Assembly (NCBI RefSeq): GCF_019175285.1
Contig: NC_056527.1
Coordinates: forward strand, 64,388,030-64,452,029
Source of the DNA: Sceloporus undulatus
Taxonomy: Eukaryota > Chordata > Lepidosauria > Squamata > Phrynosomatidae
Reading direction: 5' to 3'
Length of the DNA stretch: 64,000 bases
How positions within the stretch are numbered: position 1 is the stretch's first letter; each line of letters starts with the position of its first letter. Shown piece by piece: positions 43,726 through 64,000 of this stretch. The notes below the pieces were generated by a model. That model was not told the DNA's origin and ran no database searches. It worked only from the letters and a program-made list of their open reading frames with translations. Both the position numbers and the translations under genes were made by a program.

Positions 43726-44297
43726 CCCTCCCCAATTTAAACCTTAATGTGTGTCAGCAGAGGGCTGATAGTCTTTAATCCTCTACCCCAATTGTTCCTA
43801 CCCTACATTTTGAATAGGGAAGAAAAAATGGTGTCATTCCTTTCAGTGGATTTTGCAGGATCAGTTGAAGGGATCAGCTTCTAGCCTGGATCAGGATCAC
43901 AACTAGGGGAGAATGTTGAAAGCCCCCTGCCACCGCCCTGCATAAGGGATCCTGATGCATATTGGTCTCCCTGCACTATCATTTGCAGAGGGAAGAACCT
44001 ACTCAAGCTTTTAAGGTTACAAAGACTTTGGACTTTACAGGCTTCTCTAAACTGTTCTCAATTCAATAGTCTGGACTACAGGTGCCATTCTGTGTACCAA
44101 TGTTTGTGAGCAAATGTTTAGAGTTTCTGATTATGATGGTGCAAAAAAGAATCAGCTTTCCTGTTATGGGAAGAGGTGTATTTAATTAGTGGACTCTATT
44201 TACAACATTTGTTATTTTAGAGGGAATATAACCTAAGTTTTATTTTAGCGCCAGTGTTTATGAAAAGGAATAACTGATAATTATATTACCTCTAAAA

Positions 44298-44476
44298 CCA
44301 GAGAGCCAGTGTGGTGTAGTGATTTGGGTGTTGGCCCATGACCCTGGAGACCAGGGTTTGATTTCCTGCTCAGCCATGGAAACCCATTGGATGACTTTGA
44401 GTGAGCCCCAGAAAGCCCCGGGACAGGTTAGTCTTAGAGTTGCCATAAGTCAGAAATGACTTGAAGGCATACAACA
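44298..44476 (+). mobile_element. Sauria SINE
   Basis: gagccagtgtggtgtagtga then gtgttggcccatgaccctgg. The body is gctcagccatggaaacccat, the tail agtcagaaatgacttgaagg. Confidence 0.85.
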
Positions 44477-45581
44477 TTGGACCAACAGACTAGATCTAGT
44501 AAAAGTGATGGAGTATAGAGAGAACAGGAATGCAGAGAGTTCTGCCAAATTGGGACCAATAAGGGTAGTCATTGAAAGCCTACCTGTACTGGGGAATGTC
44601 CTAAAGTCAGCAGTCTGTAACTGTATGCCTATCAACAAACACCCCCCTCCCGTACAAGTACACATTCCTTGGATCTCTGAATGACAGTTGCTGCCTCTGT
44701 ATTGCTGCTGTATATGCATTGTAATAGATCTTGCATGAATCCAGCAGTGAGTGCTTCACAGGGGATGAAGCTCTGTGTGGGTATGCAGATAACAAGATAT
44801 TGCAAGCAAAACGAGAGTTACAAGATATGGGCAGTGGAGAAAAATGTTTAGAGCATGTTTGAGTTAGGCTTAAGAAGAGGAAACAGAACTTCATTTTGTA
44901 CTGAAGAGAGTTCTTTCTGTAGACTGCCAGCTTCTTGATTTGAAGCTGAACAAGATACAGAAGTCATCTCCTCAAGGACAAACAGGTTGAAATCAACAGA
45001 ACAAAAGAAGCCAGGAATGATAATTGGTGGTGCTTTAAATCTGCTAGTACATCTGCAGGTGAAGGTATTACCCTAAATGTGTGTGGCTTGTAGAGCCTCC
45101 ACTGACAGCTGCAATATAGCTTTAATTAATTTGGAGAATTTTTAGTTTGGGTTTGCTAAAAACATAGAAGAATGGAGCACCAGCTATTCCAGTAGTTATT
45201 GATAGTGACTCTAGGCATGGGGAACTATATGAAAGTTTATTACAAGGAATATAAAAGAATACTCATATTAGAGTAACTCACACAGCATACAGAACTAATG
45301 GAATATAGAAAAGTGAAAGGGAACAGAGGAGTTTGAGTGTTGGATGAGGGGATATATCTACAGAACTACAGAAATCTGGAAAGCAGAAGTGTCTTAAACC
45401 ATGAAACTTTAGTAGCTTTTGAAGTAAAGCCAATAAATTTATGATCAGAACCAGGGCCAAACTCATTATTCCCTGCAAACAAAAGTCTACTCTAGAGATA
45501 GTAAGACTCAGAAAAATTCAGTGAACATGCAAGACTTTTCCCCACACCCAGAAAAATGGGTTAAAATTGATTTGTTGAATA
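44477..45581. other. RALA intron 1, unassigned
   Basis: No repeat or gene recognised. Minus-strand frames of 89-95 codons lack motifs. Confidence 0.4.
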
Positions 45582-45818
45582 CAGTGGGCCCTTGGTATCA
45601 GCCAGGGTTTGGTTTCAGGACCTGCAATGAATACCAAAATCTGTTAATGCTCAAGTCTCATTAAATATAAATGTAAATATAAAGTAAAATGGTGTCCCTT
45701 ATATAAAATGGCAAAATCAAGTTTTGCTTTTTGAAATGTATATGGTTTTTAAATGTGTCAAGCCCTGGATGCTTGAATCCATGGATACAAAAAATCCATG
45801 GATATGGAGGGCTTATTA
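45582..45818 (+). mobile_element. Tigger-like (MER2-type) MITE, complete
   Basis: Starts cagtgggcccttggtatcag and ends tatggagggcttat, within TA dinucleotides. Contains the characteristic gctcaagtctcattaaatat and ggatgcttgaatccatgg segments. Same family as 12,001-12,218. Confidence 0.8.
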
Positions 45819-46246
45819 TATTTTATTTTAGACTGATAAATGTCTAAGTGTTTAACACTGTACTGCCCCTTCTAAACATTGTGTAAGAGAAAGACTTTTA
45901 TGTAAGGCTGTGTACAGTATTAGGTCATTACAATTCTTGGTCTTGGTTTCCTGATCTCAGCTCTTTTATAGGAATGAGCATACTACATCTGCTGACAGTA
46001 TGGGGAATTAGTATAGACAAAACAATTTTCTCCTTTTTACTAATGATAGTTTCTTCTGTTTTTATGGGGGGCTGCCAGCTCCTCAAGCTGGAAAAAAAAA
46101 GTTCTGTACATTTCAAGACCATAAAGCTGTGTGTGTGGCATGTTCTGTTATTATATTCTGAACAAAGTGTACTTTTAATACACTGGACCTGTTAGTTGTA
46201 TGAAAAACAAGAGATTCTGTGCAGTTCAGTCCATATAGCTCCATTT

Positions 46247-46250
46247 GTAA

Positions 46251-46305
<55 letters not shown>
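46247..46305 (+). repeat. (CT)n(AT)n microsatellite
   Basis: About 14 CT units followed by about 15 AT units, 350 bp upstream of RALA coding exon 1. Confidence 0.95.
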
Positions 46306-46309
<4 letters not shown>

Positions 46310-46659
46310 CCTTTACATTCTGAATAAAGTTTACTTTTTAGTATATTGGACATAGTAATTGTATGCCAAATGCATTTATGGTGCATTTTATGTTGGTAAA
46401 ATAACAAATTGAATTACAACCTGTAAAGGAAGGTAGTATTGCATTTTTATTTTTATTTTCCTAAAGAATTCCAGAGGGGGGGATAAGAGTGGTTTTTTTC
46501 CTTTACTTCAATTTTTTAAAAAGATTTACATTTGTAGTCCTTTATGCCAGCGTTTGTGTATATTCATTGACTTGAACACAGCATAAACAATAGGCATGTT
46601 TATACTTTATGTCCGTTGAATCTCTTAATTTCCTTACTAATGTAAAAAATTTCTTCCAG

Positions 46660-57027
<10,368 letters not shown>

Positions 57028-58765
57028 TCAAAGTTCCAAACTATCTTCATACCTTGACCATACTAATAAAATACATAACTTTATAGCATGCCATTTGGAG
57101 GCTCTTATGACTGAAATTACTCTTAGCAGTTTGGGATTTGTAATGTATCACTTAACGCATGAATTGGGACCGCACTGAAGTCGTTCATGAAAAAAGTTTA
57201 ATTTGGCTTCAAGAGAAGCAGAATTCAGCCCATTTCATAACTTGCCTCCTCTCACCATGGTTCTTCTGAATGTAGAGGTTTTTTCATGCGCAGTCTCCCT
57301 AGAACTGTAAACAAACAAAAAAGCATTACTTATGTTTCTCTGAAAGCATACATTTTTATATCACCAAATCTTCACTTTGTCTTCTACTGCCTTGAAAACT
57401 ACAGCGGTGGTCAAAACTAAGCAAAGGTAGTATATAAGCTTTTTTGCTGTTATAAGATTATGCAAATTAGAGAAGAGAAACTGGCTCTGTTCTCTACATC
57501 TATTGGGAGTCATTTATACATGGAATTAGCATAGACAAATGGTATAAACTCATGAGAATATTTGAATATGCCTTAATTTAAAAACCTAAAAATGTTAATG
57601 TAGTTAAGGGTATATCTTCATTGTGATGCACTGATGTGTGTGCATCATTATGAAATTATATCTTGTAGTGTGAAGCGCAGTTCTTGTGAACAATTTTGCT
57701 AACTAGCTTTGTGCTAGAAGTATGTCTGATCAGAAAGTGTGCCATACTCTAGGTCTTAAATAGTCCAGAGCATACAGTTACCTTGATTGCTTTAAGTGAA
57801 AGGGCCGACATATACATGTACATCTGAGATTAAAGTGAAGAGGGTACAGTACATTTCATTCTGAAGTGGTCATTTCTCCTTAATGCACAGATACTGACAT
57901 TGACCTCTGCATATACTTAATGTCTACATATTTAGGGTGGGTATTTTCCTGGGGTTGGGGAACAGTGTGGATTTCAGTAGCACAAATGTAGTCTTGCTCT
58001 TAGGGCTGTCTGGAAAATACTGATCAATTGCCTGTTTTTACTGTGTTTCTCCATTCTAAGCCTTTAGTAACATTAACTGTGCATTATGTAATAGGGAAGC
58101 ATTCAAACTCCTTTTTTCTAGTTTAATATCAGTCAAGTAAACCACCCTACTCTGCTATGTAAAAAGACTGACTGTGTGCTTCCAAAATCCCTCATCATTA
58201 CACTACAGTTGTATTGTCTTCAACTCATCTGCAATTGAAAGAATACTAGCACAATGTTAGTATGTGGAACTGAACTAAAACCATTGCCTCTTGAGACTTT
58301 TAAGCCTCTTGAGTGTGAGTGTAAAGGTTAGGTCAGTTCCAAAAAACAATTTTTGTATACATGTGTAAACTTATAAATTGTCTGTTCAAGGTGTGTCAGA
58401 GCAGCATAGACGAAACTTGTATTTAACATGCTAACAAGTAGGATATTAGTAATGTATCTGTTTAGAGAACACTTGTTAATCCAGAAATTTTGTACACATC
58501 CTCCAGTAGATGATACCATGTGCAGAATTAGTTCTTGATGTGCCTGACCAAACAGATTGGTCCTCATTTAATTGTGTATATGTTTTCAGTCTGTCTACCC
58601 AGGGAGTTTAACCACTAACATTGTGATGTTTGTGTAATGGGAACCAAGGTGTTATGAAGCCAATGGACACATAAAACAATTGTCGTAGGCTGATGCCTTA
58701 CCAGATTCTTTTTATTTGCTATTTGAGCCATTAACTATGAATAAACTTTCATTTTTTAAGATACT
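57028..58765 (+). other. RALA: RALA 3' UTR (probable extent)
   Basis: Continues from the stop codon with no repeat recognised, which fits a conserved UTR. An early AATAAA lies at 57,065-57,070, and a second at 58,740-58,745 would give about 1.7 kb, close to the long form in other vertebrates as I recall. The end is inferred. Confidence 0.55.
58740..58745 (+). terminator. RALA: Candidate RALA distal polyadenylation signal
   Basis: AATAAA 1.7 kb after the stop. The early AATAAA at 57,065 is an alternative that would give a very short UTR. Confidence 0.45.
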
Positions 58766-60177
58766 TTGTGGAATGCTAATTATACAACTTTACATTCCAG
58801 CAGAGCAACTTTACTATTGCTCTGTTAAGCTCAAGCTTGTCCAGTTATATTTCTTACTTGTAATTCATGCAGTTTTAAAGCTTCATAGACCATTCACAGA
58901 TAATCCTCAGTCTATTGCAAGTCTGCTGATAAGTATCAGTTGTATGAAAGTGACTTATACACCAGGACAATCTGATGCAGAAAGATGCATCTCAGGACTC
59001 TGTGTCCAGCCCATTTCTGTTTCAAGACTCATATACCAATGACTGTTGCTGTTTTCCCCTCACAGTCCTTGTCAAAATAGGACATAACATATATGTCAAC
59101 TGAACAACTGGAAAAACCAGATTAATATAGATGTAAACAGAATGTTATTTCTTCACTTTTTTCATTAAATGATATTTTAGATTTGGTGCAACACAAGATA
59201 CTAGTTACTTAGCTGCAGTACCACAGGTGATTTTGAGTACATTCAGCTGAGTCTTGAATTAAGTTACTGGCAGCAAGAGTTGAACTATCTGTAGGACAGT
59301 TTCCTGTGGTCTGGCTTAAGATATTTTACCCATATTGCATAACTGCAGTCATTCTAGCCAGTTTGGATTATCATGTTTTGGCTAAGAAGAAAGCAAGGGG
59401 CAGAGTATGCTAACTAAAAGACTTTATTAACTGTGTTTCGTGTTCTTATTGTATTCCTATTGTGTCCACTATTGTTTGTCCAGAACTCCATTTTTTCACA
59501 TAGCCTCACACTGCCATCTTTCTAGAGACTGCCCCTTCACTAAAAACAACGTTACTTATTTTATATTCATTATGCCTTAATTATGACAAATCACATTGCT
59601 GTAGGAGCCAAATTCCACTTTCAAATGCCATCTCAAATTATTCCAGCAACTGCAAGTGCTCACGGTAACATTTTACTATACATGACTTATACACACTTGA
59701 GCTACTGTATAGTAGGTTTCTTGTGCTGAGAGATACTTAAGAGTTATTTCTCAAACATCATCCCACCCTTGTTGCATGGTAAGCTTATGAAACAGAGGGG
59801 TGTTTAACATGTTGTTGGATTCTGTTGCTCAAACCAAAACATATAAATAATTCAACTGATCAGTTACAAAAGTTTCCTAGACAAAGGCATTTCATAACTA
59901 TAATATAGCTATATCTATTCTCGCTGTTTATTATGTAATTATGGTTTAAATCTCAAAATACGTGGTTTCTCCATACTTCATAGTTACTTCTCAGTAACTC
60001 TTCACAACAGTCAAGTCAGTCAACATCTTCAACAGGCAAGAAAATTGCTTTTGTAAAGTGAAAAATTATGACATTATAGTTCCCTACTTTGGTGCTTGTA
60101 TAACATAATATATAGCTTCTTCTGAGCCCTTCAAATTTGTGTAGCGTTAGGAAACTATCACTTTGTGATAGTTTAAA
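58766..60177. other. Intergenic DNA after RALA
   Basis: No gene or repeat recognised. A 108-codon plus-strand frame at 58,716-59,042 starts in the likely UTR and lacks motifs. Confidence 0.4.
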
Positions 60178-60240
60178 AATGCTACACTTAATGGGATATC
60201 TGATAGCTGAATGCTACACTTAATGGGATATCTGATAGCT
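60178..60240 (+). repeat. 31-bp unit repeated twice
   Basis: atgctacacttaatgggata-tctgatagctg occurs twice head to tail without mismatch. Confidence 0.95.
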
Positions 60241-60689
60241 GTATAAAGGATGATGTGTTTTAACCGCTATTCTCAACTTTTAGTTATCTACTTTTGGACC
60301 TATCTCCCAGAATCCTTGACCATTGTTTTTTTCTGTCTAGGACTTCTATAATATTGGAGAACCAAAGTTGAGAAAGATTGCACTAGGACTAGGTTATGGC
60401 ACACATCAATGCTGTGAAAAAGGAAAGTCCAGTCCAGACAAAGGCCTCCAAAATTTGGCATGTGCCAGCTCATTGATGTGCATGTGGATTTGTAGTCTGA
60501 GAAACTAGGGACTAGAAATCTAAACATTTTGAAGAAAGGTGTAGGAAGTTCTCAAAATGTAATAACATGGCTATACAGTGAATGCACTGCCATCTGCTGG
60601 TTACTATGGCATGATTTTGATGCAAGTCAGGATTACAGATGCTAACTAGTACATTTACATAGGTGCTGAAACTGACTGAATGTGATAAT

Positions 60690-61500
60690 GGTCTAGATAA
60701 GGGCGAATAAACTGAAGCTGAATCAATCTTGGCAAGATGGAGGCATTGGCTGGATGGTTATTTAGTCTAGGAATTTGGTGTTAGAACTAAAAGAATGAGT
60801 GTATTTTCCAGGAGTGCTACTTCATCATCAATGTCATTGGAGGCCTAAGTGTCCTCATTGGCACTTGAGTATTCTTTACTAGCTTTCGATAGCTTGCAAA
60901 CTGCAGTTGTTCCTGGAGAGGAATAACTTGGTTAGGTGATCCCTTCTGTAGTAACCTTGTTAGGTTGCATATGGGATTGCCCCTGAAGATAGTTAATATA
61001 TCTCGGTCAACCCAGAATCTGGAAAGCATTGTGACTGGCTTAGCTATATGGAGCCAAAGAATTTCACTGACAGCCTATTCACCCAATTTAAGGTGCTCAC
61101 ACTTACCGATAACACTCTAAATGGCTTTGGATCCAAATACCTCAAAGAGCACCTCTTCACAGTGTATTATAAACATCAGGTGAAGACCTCTGAATATGAT
61201 CAGTTGTTGATTATATGTATACAAATGTTATTTTGGCAGTGACACTCCCTACTTTGAAATTCCCTCACTTTGACTTTTGTCAGCAGTACAATCTTGACAC
61301 TAAGTCAAAGCATTTTAATGGATTTTATTGCTTCTGTCTGGCTTGGTTGTTTTATAGTCTTGCCTTTTTAGACTTAACTGTTACATGAAGACTGAATGTG
61401 TTATGTTGCTGTTATATTGTACATTTACTATTGTATGCCACCCTGTAATCCATCAGGATGAAGGGAGGGCTAGAAGTTGTTGAAATAAATAATAAATATA
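60690..61500 (+). mobile_element. L2-clade LINE fragment
   Basis: Near 60,710 the plus strand resembles the L2 K-L-K-L-N-Q-segment. The 3' end at 61,430-61,500 (tgtatgccaccctgtaatcc, then gttgaaataaataataaat) is a typical L2 tip. Strongly decayed. Confidence 0.55.
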
Positions 61501-62455
61501 GATCTTTGCTGTTATTTGTAAAGAATGATTTGCTTGGCCACCTGTCTCATGTAGAAGTACCACGAGCAATCAACTAGAAATCAAAGTATAGCAATGAGGT
61601 GTATATATGTCACAACTCACGGCTCCTATGTCAGTGGGGTGGTGAAGCTACTCCTTTGGGGTTTACTCTAAACTTTATCAGTGCTACCAAAGTACTTAGC
61701 CTGTTTGGGGGACAGAGCTCAGGGCCCTTGACAGCGCCTTTAAAATTTGGGCTAATACCATGAGTGGAGTCACTGCCCTCCTGACATAGAAGTTGCCAAC
61801 CATCACTGTGGTGGAGCGGGTTTGCCTTCCTTTTTAGGCGATTGAATATCTCGTTTTCACAACTAGTAAAAGCATAGAAAGCCTCAGTATCTTAATGAAA
61901 GGTTTCATTCATTAATGACAGTGAATTTTCCTATTCGGGTCAAAGGAAATGGAAATCCCCCTTGCCTCATTTACTGCATCCTATTTTGGTCTGATGCTTT
62001 CACTATTACAAAATCTATCTGGAGTATTGCTGACATCTTACTGGACAAATATAGCTCGCAATACCTCATTGCAGCCCACATACACCTTCCCCACAGTATT
62101 AAAATCAATTTGCAGTGCAGCATAGACATGTGTGGGCTCGAAAAAGAAAAGAAAAAACAATATGCCACTGACAGAATATGGGCTGTCGGTATGCACCTAA
62201 ATGGCCATAATCGGACATCTTGGGACAAACCCAAAAGCTTGTATCTAGTCAGTGGGATTTAATTTTTTTCCCATTTGCTCCCATGTACTGCTGTGCTGCT
62301 TTGCAAATTGATTTAAATGTACACAACTTAGGTGAGCAGGCCATGTTCATGAGTTATAGAGTCATTTTATGCTAAGACATTGCTTATGTTAACGCAATTT
62401 TTTGCATTAGCTGTAAATTATACCACAGATGATCAAACAAGATGACATCCTGTTA
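61501..62455. other. Intergenic DNA, unassigned
   Basis: A 115-codon plus-strand frame at 61,915-62,262 overlaps an 87-codon minus-strand one; neither shows a motif. Confidence 0.35.
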
Positions 62456-62459
62456 GTGA

Positions 62460-62760
62460 TACACTCATGCATAAGTTGTGCTATGCATGCAGGGCACATT
62501 ATTCCCTATAGTGCAATAGATATGTTCTGATAACAGTCGCCGAAACACGGGAATACAGCAATGTTGTTCATTATGATTGTACACTGCTCACTGCAGTTGC
62601 TATTGAACATTGTGGTTGGCATTGTGCAGTGCAACTGCACTGTGCAGTTTGGTTCAGTATTGTGCATTGCACTTCTTCATTCTGCATTGTGATTGTGCAT
62701 TTTAGTTGCCCCTTGCACATCATTCATTGTACTGTGCATTGCTTGTCGTGTATTCCACAA
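62460..62760 (+). repeat. Degenerate attgtgcattgc-rich tract
   Basis: Many loose repeats of the words attgtgca, gtgcattgc and cactgtgcag, partly palindromic (gcagtgcaactgcactgtgc). It looks like a decayed short-unit satellite or MITE. Confidence 0.5.
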
Positions 62761-64000
62761 CAGTACCCAGTCATTATCATATGTAGTACAATGTTAACTG
62801 TTTTGATGGGTGTTGCATAGCATTGGCATAGTATATATCTACATGCAGGGGTGTGAGATTGCAGCCATAATTTGTTTTTCCTGCTTCTGGTCTATTTCTT
62901 TTCCACCCCTTTTGTCAGTTCCTGTTTCGGACTGAAAAATCAAGCCATAAACAAGTCACAATTCTAGATTCAGACATAACAAGCAATGATATAAATAAGC
63001 CAGATTTCACAAATAGCTAAATAACTGTGACTTAATCTGTGGTTTGTAGGGCACTAAAAATTCAGTTTGTTTTTGAAATGTGGTTGGACAGACACACACA
63101 CACACACAGAATTCAGCAAATTTATTATGTACAAATTCAACCCCATTATTTTCTGCATTGCTGGATGTAAGATTGTTGCTTTAACATTTTGCATTTCTCT
63201 TCCTATTACCTAAGAGTGTAACTATTCATAGCAATGCCATTAGCACAACTGTTTCACAGAAAAGAGATCTGATTAAGAGAGAATATTTTAATCTATAAGT
63301 AATTATTTGAAGAATTCACACAGCACTGCCATTTGTATGGTGTGTGTGTGCGTGTTGAATGCCTCCAGCTTTGGCAATTCAAGTCTGGTCACATCAATTA
63401 AAGGAATATTCAAACCTACCTGTGCAGCTAAATCTCAAGGGCCAAAGTGTAACAGTAAAGCAGCAATTCTGTCCCAATTCCACTTTCAGTACTGTATAAC
63501 CATTCCATGGCAGATAATATTGTAACCAATCCTTTGTCCTTCTTTCTTTCCTAATTCATGATAGTATAATAGCTAAATCATTCCAATTTGCATTCAGGCC
63601 TTGATTGGCATGGTGGTTGATCTTCATTGAGTACTAGGCAGAGAGAATGTGTTCCTGCTGGTTCTGTCACTATCATTTGGACCATTTGATACTGGATTTG
63701 TTGGCACTGTTCTGGTGTGCTTCTGATCCTCTTTGGCTAAAAGTTTCCAGAAGGTGATGTTGGTATCATTGTCATTCAGCCTCCTGCCCATTACCTAGTT
63801 ATTCAAGTTGGCATTTCAAAATTGAAAACATATGCATTTTAAAACCTAAGAAAAAGAAAGATCTACATTAATTAAAAATTAAAAATAAAATAAATATATT
63901 TCAGTATTAAAACATCAAACATTTAAAATACATGACAATTTTACAAGTCCTTAAAAACATAGATGTAGACTCAGATTATTCATCAAAGGCCTGCTGGTTT
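62761..64000. other. Intergenic DNA, unassigned
   Basis: A short (CA)n at 63,091-63,107 and nothing else recognised. Confidence 0.4.

Overview
The window is vertebrate nuclear DNA, almost certainly from a squamate reptile. The evidence is the repeat content: RTE-BovB LINEs, Sauria-type tRNA SINEs ending in a run of CAACAACAA, CR1 and L2 LINEs with typical reptile 3' tails, a 5S-rRNA-derived SINE, and many palindromic MITEs. There are two N gaps (25 N at 2,339-2,363 and 10 N at 48,319-48,328). Several patches (19.5-20.7 kb, 30.6-32.1 kb) look like uncorrected long-read sequence.

Two host genes are clear. YAE1 lies on the minus strand (exon 1 near 20,398-20,520, exon 2 18,126-18,247, exon 3 16,381-16,801). 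Its product is the deca-GX3 adaptor that works with LTO1 in delivering Fe-S clusters to ABCE1. Exons 2 and 3 are intact; exon 1 does not read in one frame. RALA lies on the plus strand. It has a CpG-island promoter and non-coding first exon at about 32.5-33.17 kb, and coding exons at 46,694-46,807, 49,191-49,399, 53,698-53,872 and 56,905-57,027. Together these encode a full 206-residue Ral GTPase. A 3' UTR probably runs to about 58.76 kb. The two genes point away from each other across about 12 kb that holds L2, SINE and MITE copies and a G-rich minisatellite of about 27 units.

Layout: 1-4.4 kb is an inverted duplication of BovB and L1-like fragments around an L2 and an assembly gap. 4.4-16 kb is repeat-rich intergenic DNA with CR1, a non-LTR RT fragment, MITEs, a MED1-like exon remnant at 10.45 kb and one unidentified possible exon at 4.9-5.1 kb. 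16-20.7 kb is YAE1. 21-21.5 kb is a tandem array whose minus strand matches the hammerhead-ribozyme consensus of Penelope-like elements. 21.5-32.3 kb is intergenic repeats. 32.4-58.8 kb is RALA. 58.8-64 kb is intergenic with one L2 remnant.

The most interesting signal is a set of hammerhead-ribozyme-like motifs: the tandem array at 21.0-21.5 kb, a nearly intact core in RALA intron 2 at 48.13 kb, and short Penelope-like pieces in and beside YAE1, one with a clean 14-bp target duplication. No retroviral element was recognised.
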